Source of the DNA: Oceanibaculum nanhaiense
Lineage (GTDB): Bacteria; Pseudomonadota; Alphaproteobacteria; Oceanibaculales; Oceanibaculaceae
Length of the DNA: 64,000 bases
Assembly: GCF_002148795.1 (NCBI RefSeq)
Contig: NZ_MPOB01000006.1
Coordinates: 62,001 to 126,000, forward strand
Reading direction: 5' to 3'
The notes under the pieces: generated by a model
What the model was told of the DNA's origin: nothing
What the model saw: only the letters and a program-made list of their open reading frames with translations
The model's database searches: none
Position numbers and translations under genes: made by a program
Part shown: positions 57,567 to 64,000 of the stretch, in pieces
Position numbering within the stretch: position 1 is the first letter of the stretch
How the letters are laid out: every line of letters begins with the position of its first letter

Positions 57567-57953
57567 ATGCTGGTGAAGCACAATCCGAAGAGCGTTCCGG
57601 CACCGGTCGGCAATTATGTGCAGATGGTGGAGGTGCGCGACCGTCCGCGCTGGCTGCATATTTCCGGCCAGGTCGGCATGACGCCGGACGGCACCCTGCT
57701 GGAAGGCTTCGAGGCACAGTGCGAGCAGGCGCTGAAGAACCTCGTCGCCTGCCTGGAGGCCGCCGGCATGAGCCTGGACGATCTGGTGAAAGTCACCATC
57801 CTGATGACACGGCAGGAAGATGTGCCGGTCTATCGCACCGTGCGCAAGCGCGTGCTGGGCGACGCCGAGATCGCCTCCACCCTGATGATCGTGGCCGGCC
57901 TCGTCAGTCCCGATTTCCTGATCGAGATCGAGGGCATCGCCGCCGGGGTGTGA
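57567..57953 (+). CDS. RidA family protein (second copy)
   Basis: A 128-residue Rid protein: YVQMVEVRDRPRWLHISGQV, ALKNLVACLEAAGMSLDDLV, KVTILMTRQEDVPVYRTVRK and a late ASTLMIVAGLVSPDFLIEIE. The canonical arginine position is replaced by a Ser/Thr-rich turn (IASTLM), so it is probably not a classical RidA. It is in tandem with the CoA-transferase. Confidence 0.92.
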   Translation: MLVKHNPKSVPAPVGNYVQMVEVRDRPRWLHISGQVGMTPDGTLLEGFEAQCEQALKNLVACLEAAGMSLDDLVKVTILMTRQEDVPVYRTVRKRVLGDAEIASTLMIVAGLVSPDFLIEIEGIAAGV

Positions 57954-57954
57954 C

Positions 57955-58575
57955 CTAACGCGCGGGCGGCGCCTGGAAGAACAGCAGCTGGATCAGCCGG
58001 CCATTCTCCGGCGTGGTGCCGAACTCGATGCCGCTGGTGTGCCACAGGAAGGGCCGGAACAGGACGCAGCGGTTGAAGCGCATCGGCAGCGTCAGGATTT
58101 TTTCCCATTTCGACAGATCTTTGCCGTCCCGTTCAATGATCGTGTCCACCACGGTCTGGGGCGTTGGCATGCCATAGAGGCGCTGTGCCTCCTCGTCTCT
58201 GACCGGCGCGCGCTCGGTGCCGAATTCCTTGTGCCGGTAGAATTCCGTCCCGCCCTGGCAATGGTCCGGCAGGGAGAGATAGACGATGCCGGCCCACACG
58301 CAGTTCGGATCGACATGAATTTCCGCCGGGCGGGGGTCGCCGGCCAGCGCGATACGGCAGCGGCCATGCGCCATGCGGCGGTTGCCGACGACCGGCTCGT
58401 GCAGGATCTGGCTGAACATCCGGTCGGTTTCCGGCGGCAGCATCGATTCCCGGGAGTTCTTGCCGGGGTAGAACACGCCCGCCTCCGGCTTCGGGTAGGT
58501 CATGGAAAGCGCCTGCTCGCGGACCACCAGCGGGTTGGTGTAGAAATCGTCGATGATGATGGTGTTCAGCAGCAT
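57955..58575 (-). CDS. predicted 2OG-Fe(II) oxygenase-like protein (DUF6445-type)
   Basis: A 206-residue double-stranded beta-helix protein. Candidate Fe ligands are H87 and D89 in AEIHVDPNCVWAGIVYL and H179 in FRPFLWHTSG; R193 in NGRLIQLLFF would bind the 2-oxoglutarate carboxylate, and GGTEFYRHKEFG lies between. This layout matches DUF6445-like prolyl-hydroxylase relatives; the substrate is unknown. The frame is open to 58617, but ATG 58575 (MLLNTIIIDDFY) gives the fold start. Confidence 0.82.
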   Translation of the reverse strand: MLLNTIIIDDFYTNPLVVREQALSMTYPKPEAGVFYPGKNSRESMLPPETDRMFSQILHEPVVGNRRMAHGRCRIALAGDPRPAEIHVDPNCVWAGIVYLSLPDHCQGGTEFYRHKEFGTERAPVRDEEAQRLYGMPTPQTVVDTIIERDGKDLSKWEKILTLPMRFNRCVLFRPFLWHTSGIEFGTTPENGRLIQLLFFQAPPAR

Positions 58576-58725
58576 GGTGGTACCTGATGCATAACCCTCG
58601 GAATCGGGCTGATACAACAGAACGGTTACCGTTTTACGAGGGTTGCGGGCGCCGTGATTTTTTCCCGCTGCGGCATTGAAAGCGCCGCTTGCGGCGGGCC
58701 TGTGCTCTGCCTATAGTCCCGGCTC

Positions 58726-59739
58726 ATGACCGCCGACACAGACGCCCCCGCCGAGCCCTGCGCCTTCTACCGCTATCGCCATTTGCTCGGAATCGAAGGG
58801 CTCCATCCGCCGGAGATCGCGGGCCTCCTCGATCTCGCCGATTCCTATGTCGAGCAGAGCCGCCGGCCGGAAAAGAAATCCGCCATCCTGCGCGGCCGTA
58901 CGCTGATCAATCTGTTCTTCGAGAATTCGACGCGCACCCGCACCAGCTTCGAGCTGGCCGGCAAGCGGCTGGGCGGCGACGTCATCAACATGTCGGTCGC
59001 CTCCTCCTCGGTGAAGAAGGGCGAGACGCTGATCGACACGGCGATGACGCTGAACGCCATGCATTGCGACGTGCTGGTCATCCGGCACGGCGAATCCGGC
59101 GCGGTGAAGCTGCTGTCGGAGAAGGTGAACTGCGCCGTCATCAATGCCGGCGACGGCAGCCATGAGCACCCGACCCAGGCGCTGCTCGACGCGCTGACCA
59201 TCCGCCGCCGCAAGGGCCGGATCGACGGGCTGCAGGTGGCGATCTGCGGCGATGTCGCGCACAGCCGCGTGGCGCGATCCAACATCTATCTGCTGACCAC
59301 GATGGGCGCGCGGGTCCGCGTCATCGCGCCGCCGACGCTGCTGCCCAATTCCATCGACCGGCTGGGTGTCGAGGTGTTCCATGACATGCGCGAGGGGCTG
59401 GCCGGCTGCGACATCGTGATGATGCTGCGCCTGCAGACCGAGCGGATGAAGAGCGCCTATGTCCCCTCTCAGCGCGAATATTTCCACTTCTTCGGGCTGG
59501 ATTACGAGAAGCTGGCGCTGGCCAAGCCGGACGCGCTGATCATGCATCCGGGGCCAATGAACCGCGGTGTGGAGATCGACACCGACGTGGCCGACGATAT
59601 CGACCGCTCGCTGATCCACCAGCAGGTGGAGATGGGCGTGGCGGTGCGCATGGCCTGTCTGGACGTGCTGGCGCAGAACCACGCCGCCTTCCTGGACGCG
59701 AAACCGAACGACCCGAAAGCCGGAACGGGCCTGAAATGA
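58726..59739 (+). CDS. pyrB: aspartate carbamoyltransferase catalytic subunit
   Basis: A 337-residue enzyme of pyrimidine synthesis. The carbamoyl-phosphate site [15 protein letters not shown], the [12 protein letters not shown] motif and [13 protein letters not shown] are intact. It is somewhat longer than E. coli PyrB at both ends and, by homology, would be active only with the dihydroorotase-like partner. It overlaps the next gene by 4 bp (ATGA). Confidence 0.97.
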   Translation: MTADTDAPAEPCAFYRYRHLLGIEGLHPPEIAGLLDLADSYVEQSRRPEKKSAILRGRTLINLFFENSTRTRTSFELAGKRLGGDVINMSVASSSVKKGETLIDTAMTLNAMHCDVLVIRHGESGAVKLLSEKVNCAVINAGDGSHEHPTQALLDALTIRRRKGRIDGLQVAICGDVAHSRVARSNIYLLTTMGARVRVIAPPTLLPNSIDRLGVEVFHDMREGLAGCDIVMMLRLQTERMKSAYVPSQREYFHFFGLDYEKLALAKPDALIMHPGPMNRGVEIDTDVADDIDRSLIHQQVEMGVAVRMACLDVLAQNHAAFLDAKPNDPKAGTGLK

Positions 59740-61019
59740 GCAAGCGCATCCTGTTCAAGCACGCCCGGCTGCTCGACCCGGCCAGCCGGATGGACCGGCC
59801 CGGCGACCTGCTGGTCGAGGGCGAGGCCATCGCGGGCTTCGGCACGCTGGAGGACGCCACCGCCGACCAGGTGATCGAGTGCGGCGGCAAGGCGCTGATG
59901 CCGGGACTGGTCGATATGCGGGTGCAGATCCGCGAGCCCGGCGAGGAGCATAAGGAAAATCTGGTCAGTGCCGCGCACGCCGCGGCCGCCGGCGGCATCA
60001 CCAGCCTGGCCACCCTGCCGAACACCCAGCCGGTGATCGACGACCAGTCGCTGGTCGAGTTCATCGCCCGCGAGGCGCGCAAGATCGGGCTGGTGAAAAT
60101 CTTCCCCTACGCCGCCGCCACGCGCGGGCTGCAGGGCAAGGAACTGACCGAAATGGGGCTGCTGGCCGGCGTTGGCGCGGTCGGCTTCACCGACGGGGTG
60201 AAGGCGATCGCGAACGCGCAGGTCATGCGCCTGGCGCTGTCCTATGCCCGTACCTTCGATCAGCTGATCGTCCAGCATGCGGAAGAACCCAGCCTCGCCA
60301 ATGAGGCCGGCATGAATGAATGCGAGTGGGCAACGCGGCTGGGCCTGCCCGGCATTCCGGCCGCCGCCGAGGTCATCATGGTGGAGCGCGATCTGCGCCT
60401 GCTGGAACTGAGCGGCAGCCGGCTGCATTTCGCCCATGTTTCGACCGCCGAGTCGATCGATGCGATCCGCAAGGCCAAGGCACGCGGCCTGCGCGTCACC
60501 TGCGATACCGCCCCACCCTATTTCACGCTGAACGAGACCGCCGTCGGCGACTACCGCACTTTCGCCAAGCTGTCGCCGCCCCTGCGCGGCGAGGCTGACC
60601 GGCTGGCGGTGCTGAACGGCATCGCCGATGGCACCATCGATGCCATTGCCAGCGACCACAGCCCGCATGACCAGGATTCCAAGCGCCTGCCCTTCGCCCA
60701 GGCGGAATCCGGCGCGGTCGGGCTGGAGACGCTGCTGGCGCTGACGCTCGCCCCGGTGCACCAGAACAAGCTGGACTTGTTGACCGCGCTGGCGGCGCTG
60801 ACCTGCGGACCTGCCAATATCCTCGGGCTGAAGCTGGGGCAGCTGAAGGAAGGCTGGCCGGCCGATCTGGCGCTGGTCGATATCGACCGGCCCTGGCGCA
60901 TCGAGGCCAGCAAGTTCAAGTCGAAATCGAAGAACAGCCCGTTCGACACGCTGCCGGTGCAGGGCCGCGCCCTGCGCACAATGGTGAACGGCAAGACGAT
61001 CTTCGAGCTGGATTCCTGA
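59736..61019 (+). CDS. pyrC: dihydroorotase-like protein, metal-binding HxH lost (PyrC'/PyrX-type)
   Basis: A 427-residue amidohydrolase-fold protein. The family's metal motif DMHVHLREPG reads [11 protein letters not shown]62 and Q64 replace both histidines. Other landmarks remain ([53 protein letters not shown]). Inactive homologues next to pyrB, as in Pseudomonas, are structural partners of aspartate carbamoyltransferase. A separate active pyrC is expected elsewhere. Confidence 0.93.
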   Translation: MSKRILFKHARLLDPASRMDRPGDLLVEGEAIAGFGTLEDATADQVIECGGKALMPGLVDMRVQIREPGEEHKENLVSAAHAAAAGGITSLATLPNTQPVIDDQSLVEFIAREARKIGLVKIFPYAAATRGLQGKELTEMGLLAGVGAVGFTDGVKAIANAQVMRLALSYARTFDQLIVQHAEEPSLANEAGMNECEWATRLGLPGIPAAAEVIMVERDLRLLELSGSRLHFAHVSTAESIDAIRKAKARGLRVTCDTAPPYFTLNETAVGDYRTFAKLSPPLRGEADRLAVLNGIADGTIDAIASDHSPHDQDSKRLPFAQAESGAVGLETLLALTLAPVHQNKLDLLTALAALTCGPANILGLKLGQLKEGWPADLALVDIDRPWRIEASKFKSKSKNSPFDTLPVQGRALRTMVNGKTIFELDS

Positions 61020-61029
61020 GAGGGACGCC

Positions 61030-61650
61030 ATGCCGGACCCGATGGGCGATCTCACCTACACCTGGCCGTTCTATGCGGCGGCGCTGTTCGGCTATCTGCT
61101 GGGCTCGATCCCGTTCGGGCTGGTGCTGACGAAGCTTGCCGGGCTGGGTGACATCCGCAAGGTCGGTTCCGGCAATATCGGCGCCACCAACGTGCTGCGC
61201 ACCGGCAGCAAGAAGCTGGCCGCCGTGACCCTGCTGCTGGATGGGGCGAAGGGCGCCGTGGCATTGCTGATCGCCGGTCTGTGGGGCCCGGACATGGCGG
61301 TGCTTGCCGCCGCCGGCGCAATGCTGGGGCACTGCTTCCCGGTCTGGCTGAAATTCAATGGCGGCAAGGGCGTGGCAACGGCGCTGGGCATCCTGATCGC
61401 CATCGCCTGGCCGGTCGGGCTGCTGGCCTGCGCCACCTGGCTGGCGGTGGCGGCGCTGTTCCGCTACTCCTCGCTGGCCGCGCTGGCCGCGCTGGCGCTG
61501 GCGCCGGTCTATGCCTGGTATCTGGCCGATCCGCAGCGCATGCAGCTGGCGCTGTTCATCGCCTTCCTGGTCTGGCTGCGCCACAAGACCAACATCGTCC
61601 GCCTGTTGCGCGGCCAGGAAAGCCGGATCAGCTTCAGCAAGAAGAGCTGA
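61030..61650 (+). CDS. plsY: acyl-phosphate glycerol-3-phosphate acyltransferase
   Basis: A 206-residue inner-membrane enzyme that makes lysophosphatidic acid. The three loop motifs are GSIPFGLVLTKLAG, KVGSGNIGATNVLRTGSKKL and the later KFNGGKGVATALGIL. Five hydrophobic segments are visible. It lies 10 bp after pyrC in the same operon. Confidence 0.97.
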   Translation: MPDPMGDLTYTWPFYAAALFGYLLGSIPFGLVLTKLAGLGDIRKVGSGNIGATNVLRTGSKKLAAVTLLLDGAKGAVALLIAGLWGPDMAVLAAAGAMLGHCFPVWLKFNGGKGVATALGILIAIAWPVGLLACATWLAVAALFRYSSLAALAALALAPVYAWYLADPQRMQLALFIAFLVWLRHKTNIVRLLRGQESRISFSKKS

Positions 61651-61723
61651 CCCCCACTTAGCCGCCTTCACGTAACGGCAATTGTCGTTTCAGTCGTTCA
61701 TTCCGTTTCGATTCCGAAATATC

Positions 61724-62005
61724 TTAGGCGCCCTGATGCATCATCAGGATGACGGCCAGCACCGCAAGCCCGCCGGCCAGCGCATAGCCGATCAACGGAC
61801 GGTCGCGAAAATAGGCGCTTTTCAACACGCTGAAACGCAGCAGCACCAGCAGCGCCGCAATCGCCAAAAGCGCGGCGCTATGCCAGTCGGGGCGAAAATC
61901 GAACAGGGACACGGCGGGGGCAGGGTCGTTTAAGGTCCCGGCATCCAAGCGCAGCGGCGCCAGCAATGCAACCGCCCCGGCAATGCAACCGCCCTTGCAC
62001 TGCAA
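61724..62005 (-). CDS. doubtful small two-helix membrane protein
   Basis: The open frame encodes up to 93 residues with two hydrophobic segments (SAALLAIAALLVLLRF and IGYALAGGLAVLAVILMM). The upstream third runs through a 17-bp tandem repeat, so the true start is more likely GTG 61912 (about 62 residues). There is no good ribosome-binding site. The pattern is faintly like the end of a ChrA-type permease, so a remnant is possible. Confidence 0.35.
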   Translation of the reverse strand: MQCKGGCIAGAVALLAPLRLDAGTLNDPAPAVSLFDFRPDWHSAALLAIAALLVLLRFSVLKSAYFRDRPLIGYALAGGLAVLAVILMMHQGA

Positions 62006-62013
62006 CCGCCGAT
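61963..62013. repeat. 17-bp tandem repeat, three copies
   Basis: The unit GCAATGCAACCGCCCCG occurs at 61963, 61980 and, with changes, 61997. The period is not a multiple of three, so it argues against coding there. Confidence 0.85.
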
Positions 62014-62106
62014 CCCGAAAAATGAGAGCGCTTGCTGGTTGCGCCCTGCTGGAGGACTATATCTGTGATTGCAGTAGTATAGTTTTTCCAACTGCGGGTA
62101 CGGCTC

Positions 62107-63834
62107 ATGGTGGACACACTGTCGGCACGGACTACGGAGAGAAGAACGTCAGGAGCGCCGGTGGAAAGGCTGAACAACAGTTCCCTGCTCTCCGCGACCG
62201 CCATCGTGCTTCTGCTGGCGATGGCGACTCTGGCTGTCTATCTGACGGGCGGCACCCAAAACGCAGCCCCCCATCTTTATTATATCCCGATCATTTCTGC
62301 CGCCTTCCTGATCGGTCCTGGCAGCGGAATCGCAACCGCCCTCGCCGCGAGCCTGCTGTGCGGCCCCTGGATGCCGCTCGATGTCGAGTCCGGCACCGCC
62401 CAGATTCTCGTCAACTGGATCGCCCGCAGCGGCAGCTTCCTGCTTATCGGCATCGTGGCCGCCCTGTTCCGCCGTAACCTTGACGGGCGAATCGACAAGT
62501 TCCGCGACTTCGCGCTGCACAATCCGGTAACCGGCCTGCCGAACCGTGCCGCCCTGGAGGACAGGCTGGCACCGCGCCTCGACAAGCCCCCCGACGATGG
62601 CAGGATGATTGCCCTCGTGAAAATACGCATCACCCGGTTCGAGGAAGTCGTCTCCACCCTCGGCTACGAGCAGGGCGAAAAGCTGATGAGGCTGCTTGGC
62701 GACCGGCTGCGGGAAAGTCAGACGGAAGACGAGCCGGTGCACAACATCAATCACGGCCGCTTCGCGGTCATCGCCGAGATCGGCACCCCGGAAGAAGCCG
62801 TGAAGATCGCCCGCCGTATGCTCGACAGCGTACACAAGCCAATCTTGCTGGACGGTATCCCTGTCACCGTCGGCGCGCATGCCGGCATTGCCCTCCATCC
62901 GGAACATGGCGGCACAGCGTCGCAATTGCTGCGCGCTGTCTCGCAGGCCACCGAAATGGCCGTCGAGCGCAATGCCGATTGCGTCATCTTCGATCCGGAG
63001 GCGGGCGAACAATACCGGCAAAAGCTGCTATTGCTGTCCGACATACGCGCCGCCCCGCGTACCGGCCAGCTCATGCTGCACTACCAGCCGCAAACCCGGC
63101 TTGGCGACGGACACTGCATCGGCGTGGAAGCGCTGTTGCGCTGGTGCCATCCGACACGCGGCATGATCCCGCCCAACCAGTTCATTCCACTGGCGGAAGC
63201 CACGGGGCTGATCTCGCCGCTGACCCTGTGGGTGGCCCGCACCGCCATCCGGCAGCTGAAACTCTGGGGAGAAGCGGGTATCGACCTCTCCATCGCCATC
63301 AACCTGTCCGCCCGCGACCTCGACAGCAAGACCATCCTGCGCGAGATCGAGGGGCTGCTGGACAGCCACAAGGTGCCCCCCGGCAAGCTGACGCTGGAGG
63401 TAACGGAAAGCGCCATCATGCAGTCCTATAAGACCGCCGTGCCCTTGCTTGAGCATATGGCGGAGATCGGCTGCACCATCGCCATCGACGATTTCGGCAC
63501 CGGTTACTCCTCCCTCGCCTCGCTGCGCCATTTGCCGGCGACGGTCCTGAAGCTGGATGGCAGCTTCTGCATCGATTTGTCCGCCGATGTCCGGCAGCGG
63601 CAGATCGTGCGCTCCACCATCGGCATGGCGCACGAGCTGGGGCTGAAGGTTCTGGCGGAAGGCATCGAGACCGCAGAATCGCTGGCGGAGATGCGCGCCC
63701 TTGGCTGCGATGAGGGCCAGGGCTATCTGATCTCCCGGCCGATACCGGAATCCGAGTTCCGCAGCTGGCTGAGCGCAAACGGGAAAACCCCCGGCCAGGC
63801 GGCCGGGGGTTCCCGAGAAGCAGAGCGTTCCTAG
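62107..63834 (+). CDS. membrane GGDEF-EAL protein, probable c-di-GMP phosphodiesterase
   Basis: A 575-residue protein. Two to three N-terminal hydrophobic segments (about 25-120) resemble the KdpD-type DUF4118 sensor. The GGDEF domain (about 140-310) is degenerate: the signature position reads NINHGRFAV, so it cannot make c-di-GMP. The EAL domain (about 325-565) keeps its catalytic set: GVEALLRW, NLSARDL, EVTESAIM, IDDFGTGYSSL, LKLDGSF and GQGYLISRP. It should cleave c-di-GMP to pGpG, possibly controlled by the dead GGDEF half. It lies next to a flagellar gene. Confidence 0.94.
   Translation: MVDTLSARTTERRTSGAPVERLNNSSLLSATAIVLLLAMATLAVYLTGGTQNAAPHLYYIPIISAAFLIGPGSGIATALAASLLCGPWMPLDVESGTAQILVNWIARSGSFLLIGIVAALFRRNLDGRIDKFRDFALHNPVTGLPNRAALEDRLAPRLDKPPDDGRMIALVKIRITRFEEVVSTLGYEQGEKLMRLLGDRLRESQTEDEPVHNINHGRFAVIAEIGTPEEAVKIARRMLDSVHKPILLDGIPVTVGAHAGIALHPEHGGTASQLLRAVSQATEMAVERNADCVIFDPEAGEQYRQKLLLLSDIRAAPRTGQLMLHYQPQTRLGDGHCIGVEALLRWCHPTRGMIPPNQFIPLAEATGLISPLTLWVARTAIRQLKLWGEAGIDLSIAINLSARDLDSKTILREIEGLLDSHKVPPGKLTLEVTESAIMQSYKTAVPLLEHMAEIGCTIAIDDFGTGYSSLASLRHLPATVLKLDGSFCIDLSADVRQRQIVRSTIGMAHELGLKVLAEGIETAESLAEMRALGCDEGQGYLISRPIPESEFRSWLSANGKTPGQAAGGSREAERS
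63784..63811 (-). terminator. intrinsic terminator for the minus-strand flagellar gene
   Basis: The stem AACCCCCGGCC / GGCCGGGGGTT with an AGGC loop is, on the minus strand, followed by TTTT. It lies inside the 3' coding end of the EAL gene, so the two transcripts overlap. Confidence 0.7.
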
Positions 63835-63840
63835 AGGCGG

Positions 63841-64000
63841 TTACCGCTTCATGCGGATCGCCTCGTCCAGCATTTCGTCGCCGGTGGTGACGATGCGGGT
63901 CGCGGCCGAGTAGGCACGCTGGGCGACGATCAGATCGGCGAACTCCTCCGCCGTGTCGGCGGTGGAGCTTTCCAGCGTTTCCGGCCGCAGGGCGCCATGC
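63841..64000 (-). CDS. flgE: flagellar hook/rod protein C-terminus (FlgE-like), partial
   Basis: Only the last 52 residues are in the window. They read ...RPETLESSTADTAEEFADLI, VAQRAYSAATRIVTTGDEML and DEAIRMKR before TAA (63843-63841). This is the Flg_bbr_C helix shared by axial flagellar proteins; the TTGDEMLDEAIRMKR ending fits FlgE hook protein best, with FlgF/FlgG less likely. The gene continues beyond 64000. Confidence 0.75.
   Translation of the reverse strand, partial: HGALRPETLESSTADTAEEFADLIVAQRAYSAATRIVTTGDEMLDEAIRMKR

Larger units (their letters stand above)
61651..62106. other. 456-bp region between plsY and the EAL gene
   Basis: It contains a doubtful minus-strand gene (61724-62005), a three-copy 17-bp tandem repeat (61963-62013) and an A+T-richer stretch at 62050-62100 that may carry the promoter of the GGDEF-EAL gene. 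No terminator was seen after plsY. Confidence 0.5.

Overview
The window reads as a G+C-rich alphaproteobacterial chromosome, most likely a member of the Rhodospirillales. The support is the mix of lineage-typical genes: an ATP12-type F1-ATPase chaperone, an NDUFA12-type complex I subunit next to mlaD and a DUF2155 gene, two PAS_5-type proteins, a B12-dependent ribonucleotide reductase (nrdJ), gatCAB, and the order amiC-mrcA-prfB divergent from rne. Species cannot be fixed from sequence alone. No rRNA, tRNA, IS element, prophage or CRISPR array was found.

Layout. 1-9.3 kb is accessory metabolism: an IclR regulator, a nitronate monooxygenase, a Zn alcohol dehydrogenase, a strikingly A+T-rich DUF4209-type gene (3147-5030), a cupin, a Na+/Ca2+ exchanger, two PAS_5 proteins and an aldo/keto reductase. 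9.4-17.8 kb is a sugar-acid locus: an IlvD/Edd dehydratase, a DenD-like erythronate dehydrogenase, a complete CUT1-type ABC importer (its binding protein carries a frameshift) and an SDR dehydrogenase. Two orphan small genes, a secreted thioredoxin-like protein and a semialdehyde dehydrogenase follow.

21.2-31.9 kb is core: prfB (with an intact programmed +1 frameshift site), mrcA and amiC on the minus strand, rne on the plus strand, then a chemoreceptor. 31.9-47.2 kb has an aminotransferase, a GGT-like lipoprotein that seems to lack its catalytic threonine, a BepA-like protease, a DsbA-like protein, aroQ-accB-accC, aat, the NDUFA12-mlaD-DUF2155 operon, nrdJ, a DUF2062 membrane protein and a RidA protein. 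47.2-54.7 kb is one long minus-strand operon: gatC-gatA-gatB-HAD phosphatase-asmA-ATP12-acyP-small HEPN-motif protein. 54.8-64 kb carries ruvX, an AEC transporter, a CoA-transferase with a second RidA, a predicted 2OG-Fe(II) oxygenase, pyrB with a dihydroorotase homologue that has lost its metal-binding HxH, plsY, a GGDEF-EAL protein with a dead GGDEF half, and the 3' end of a flagellar hook/rod gene.

The most interesting items are the DUF4209/HEPN-motif gene on foreign-looking DNA, three predicted degenerate enzymes or domains (GGT, PyrC, GGDEF), the prfB recoding site, the frameshifted binding protein, and several short duplications and inverted repeats. No clear multi-gene undescribed system is visible.
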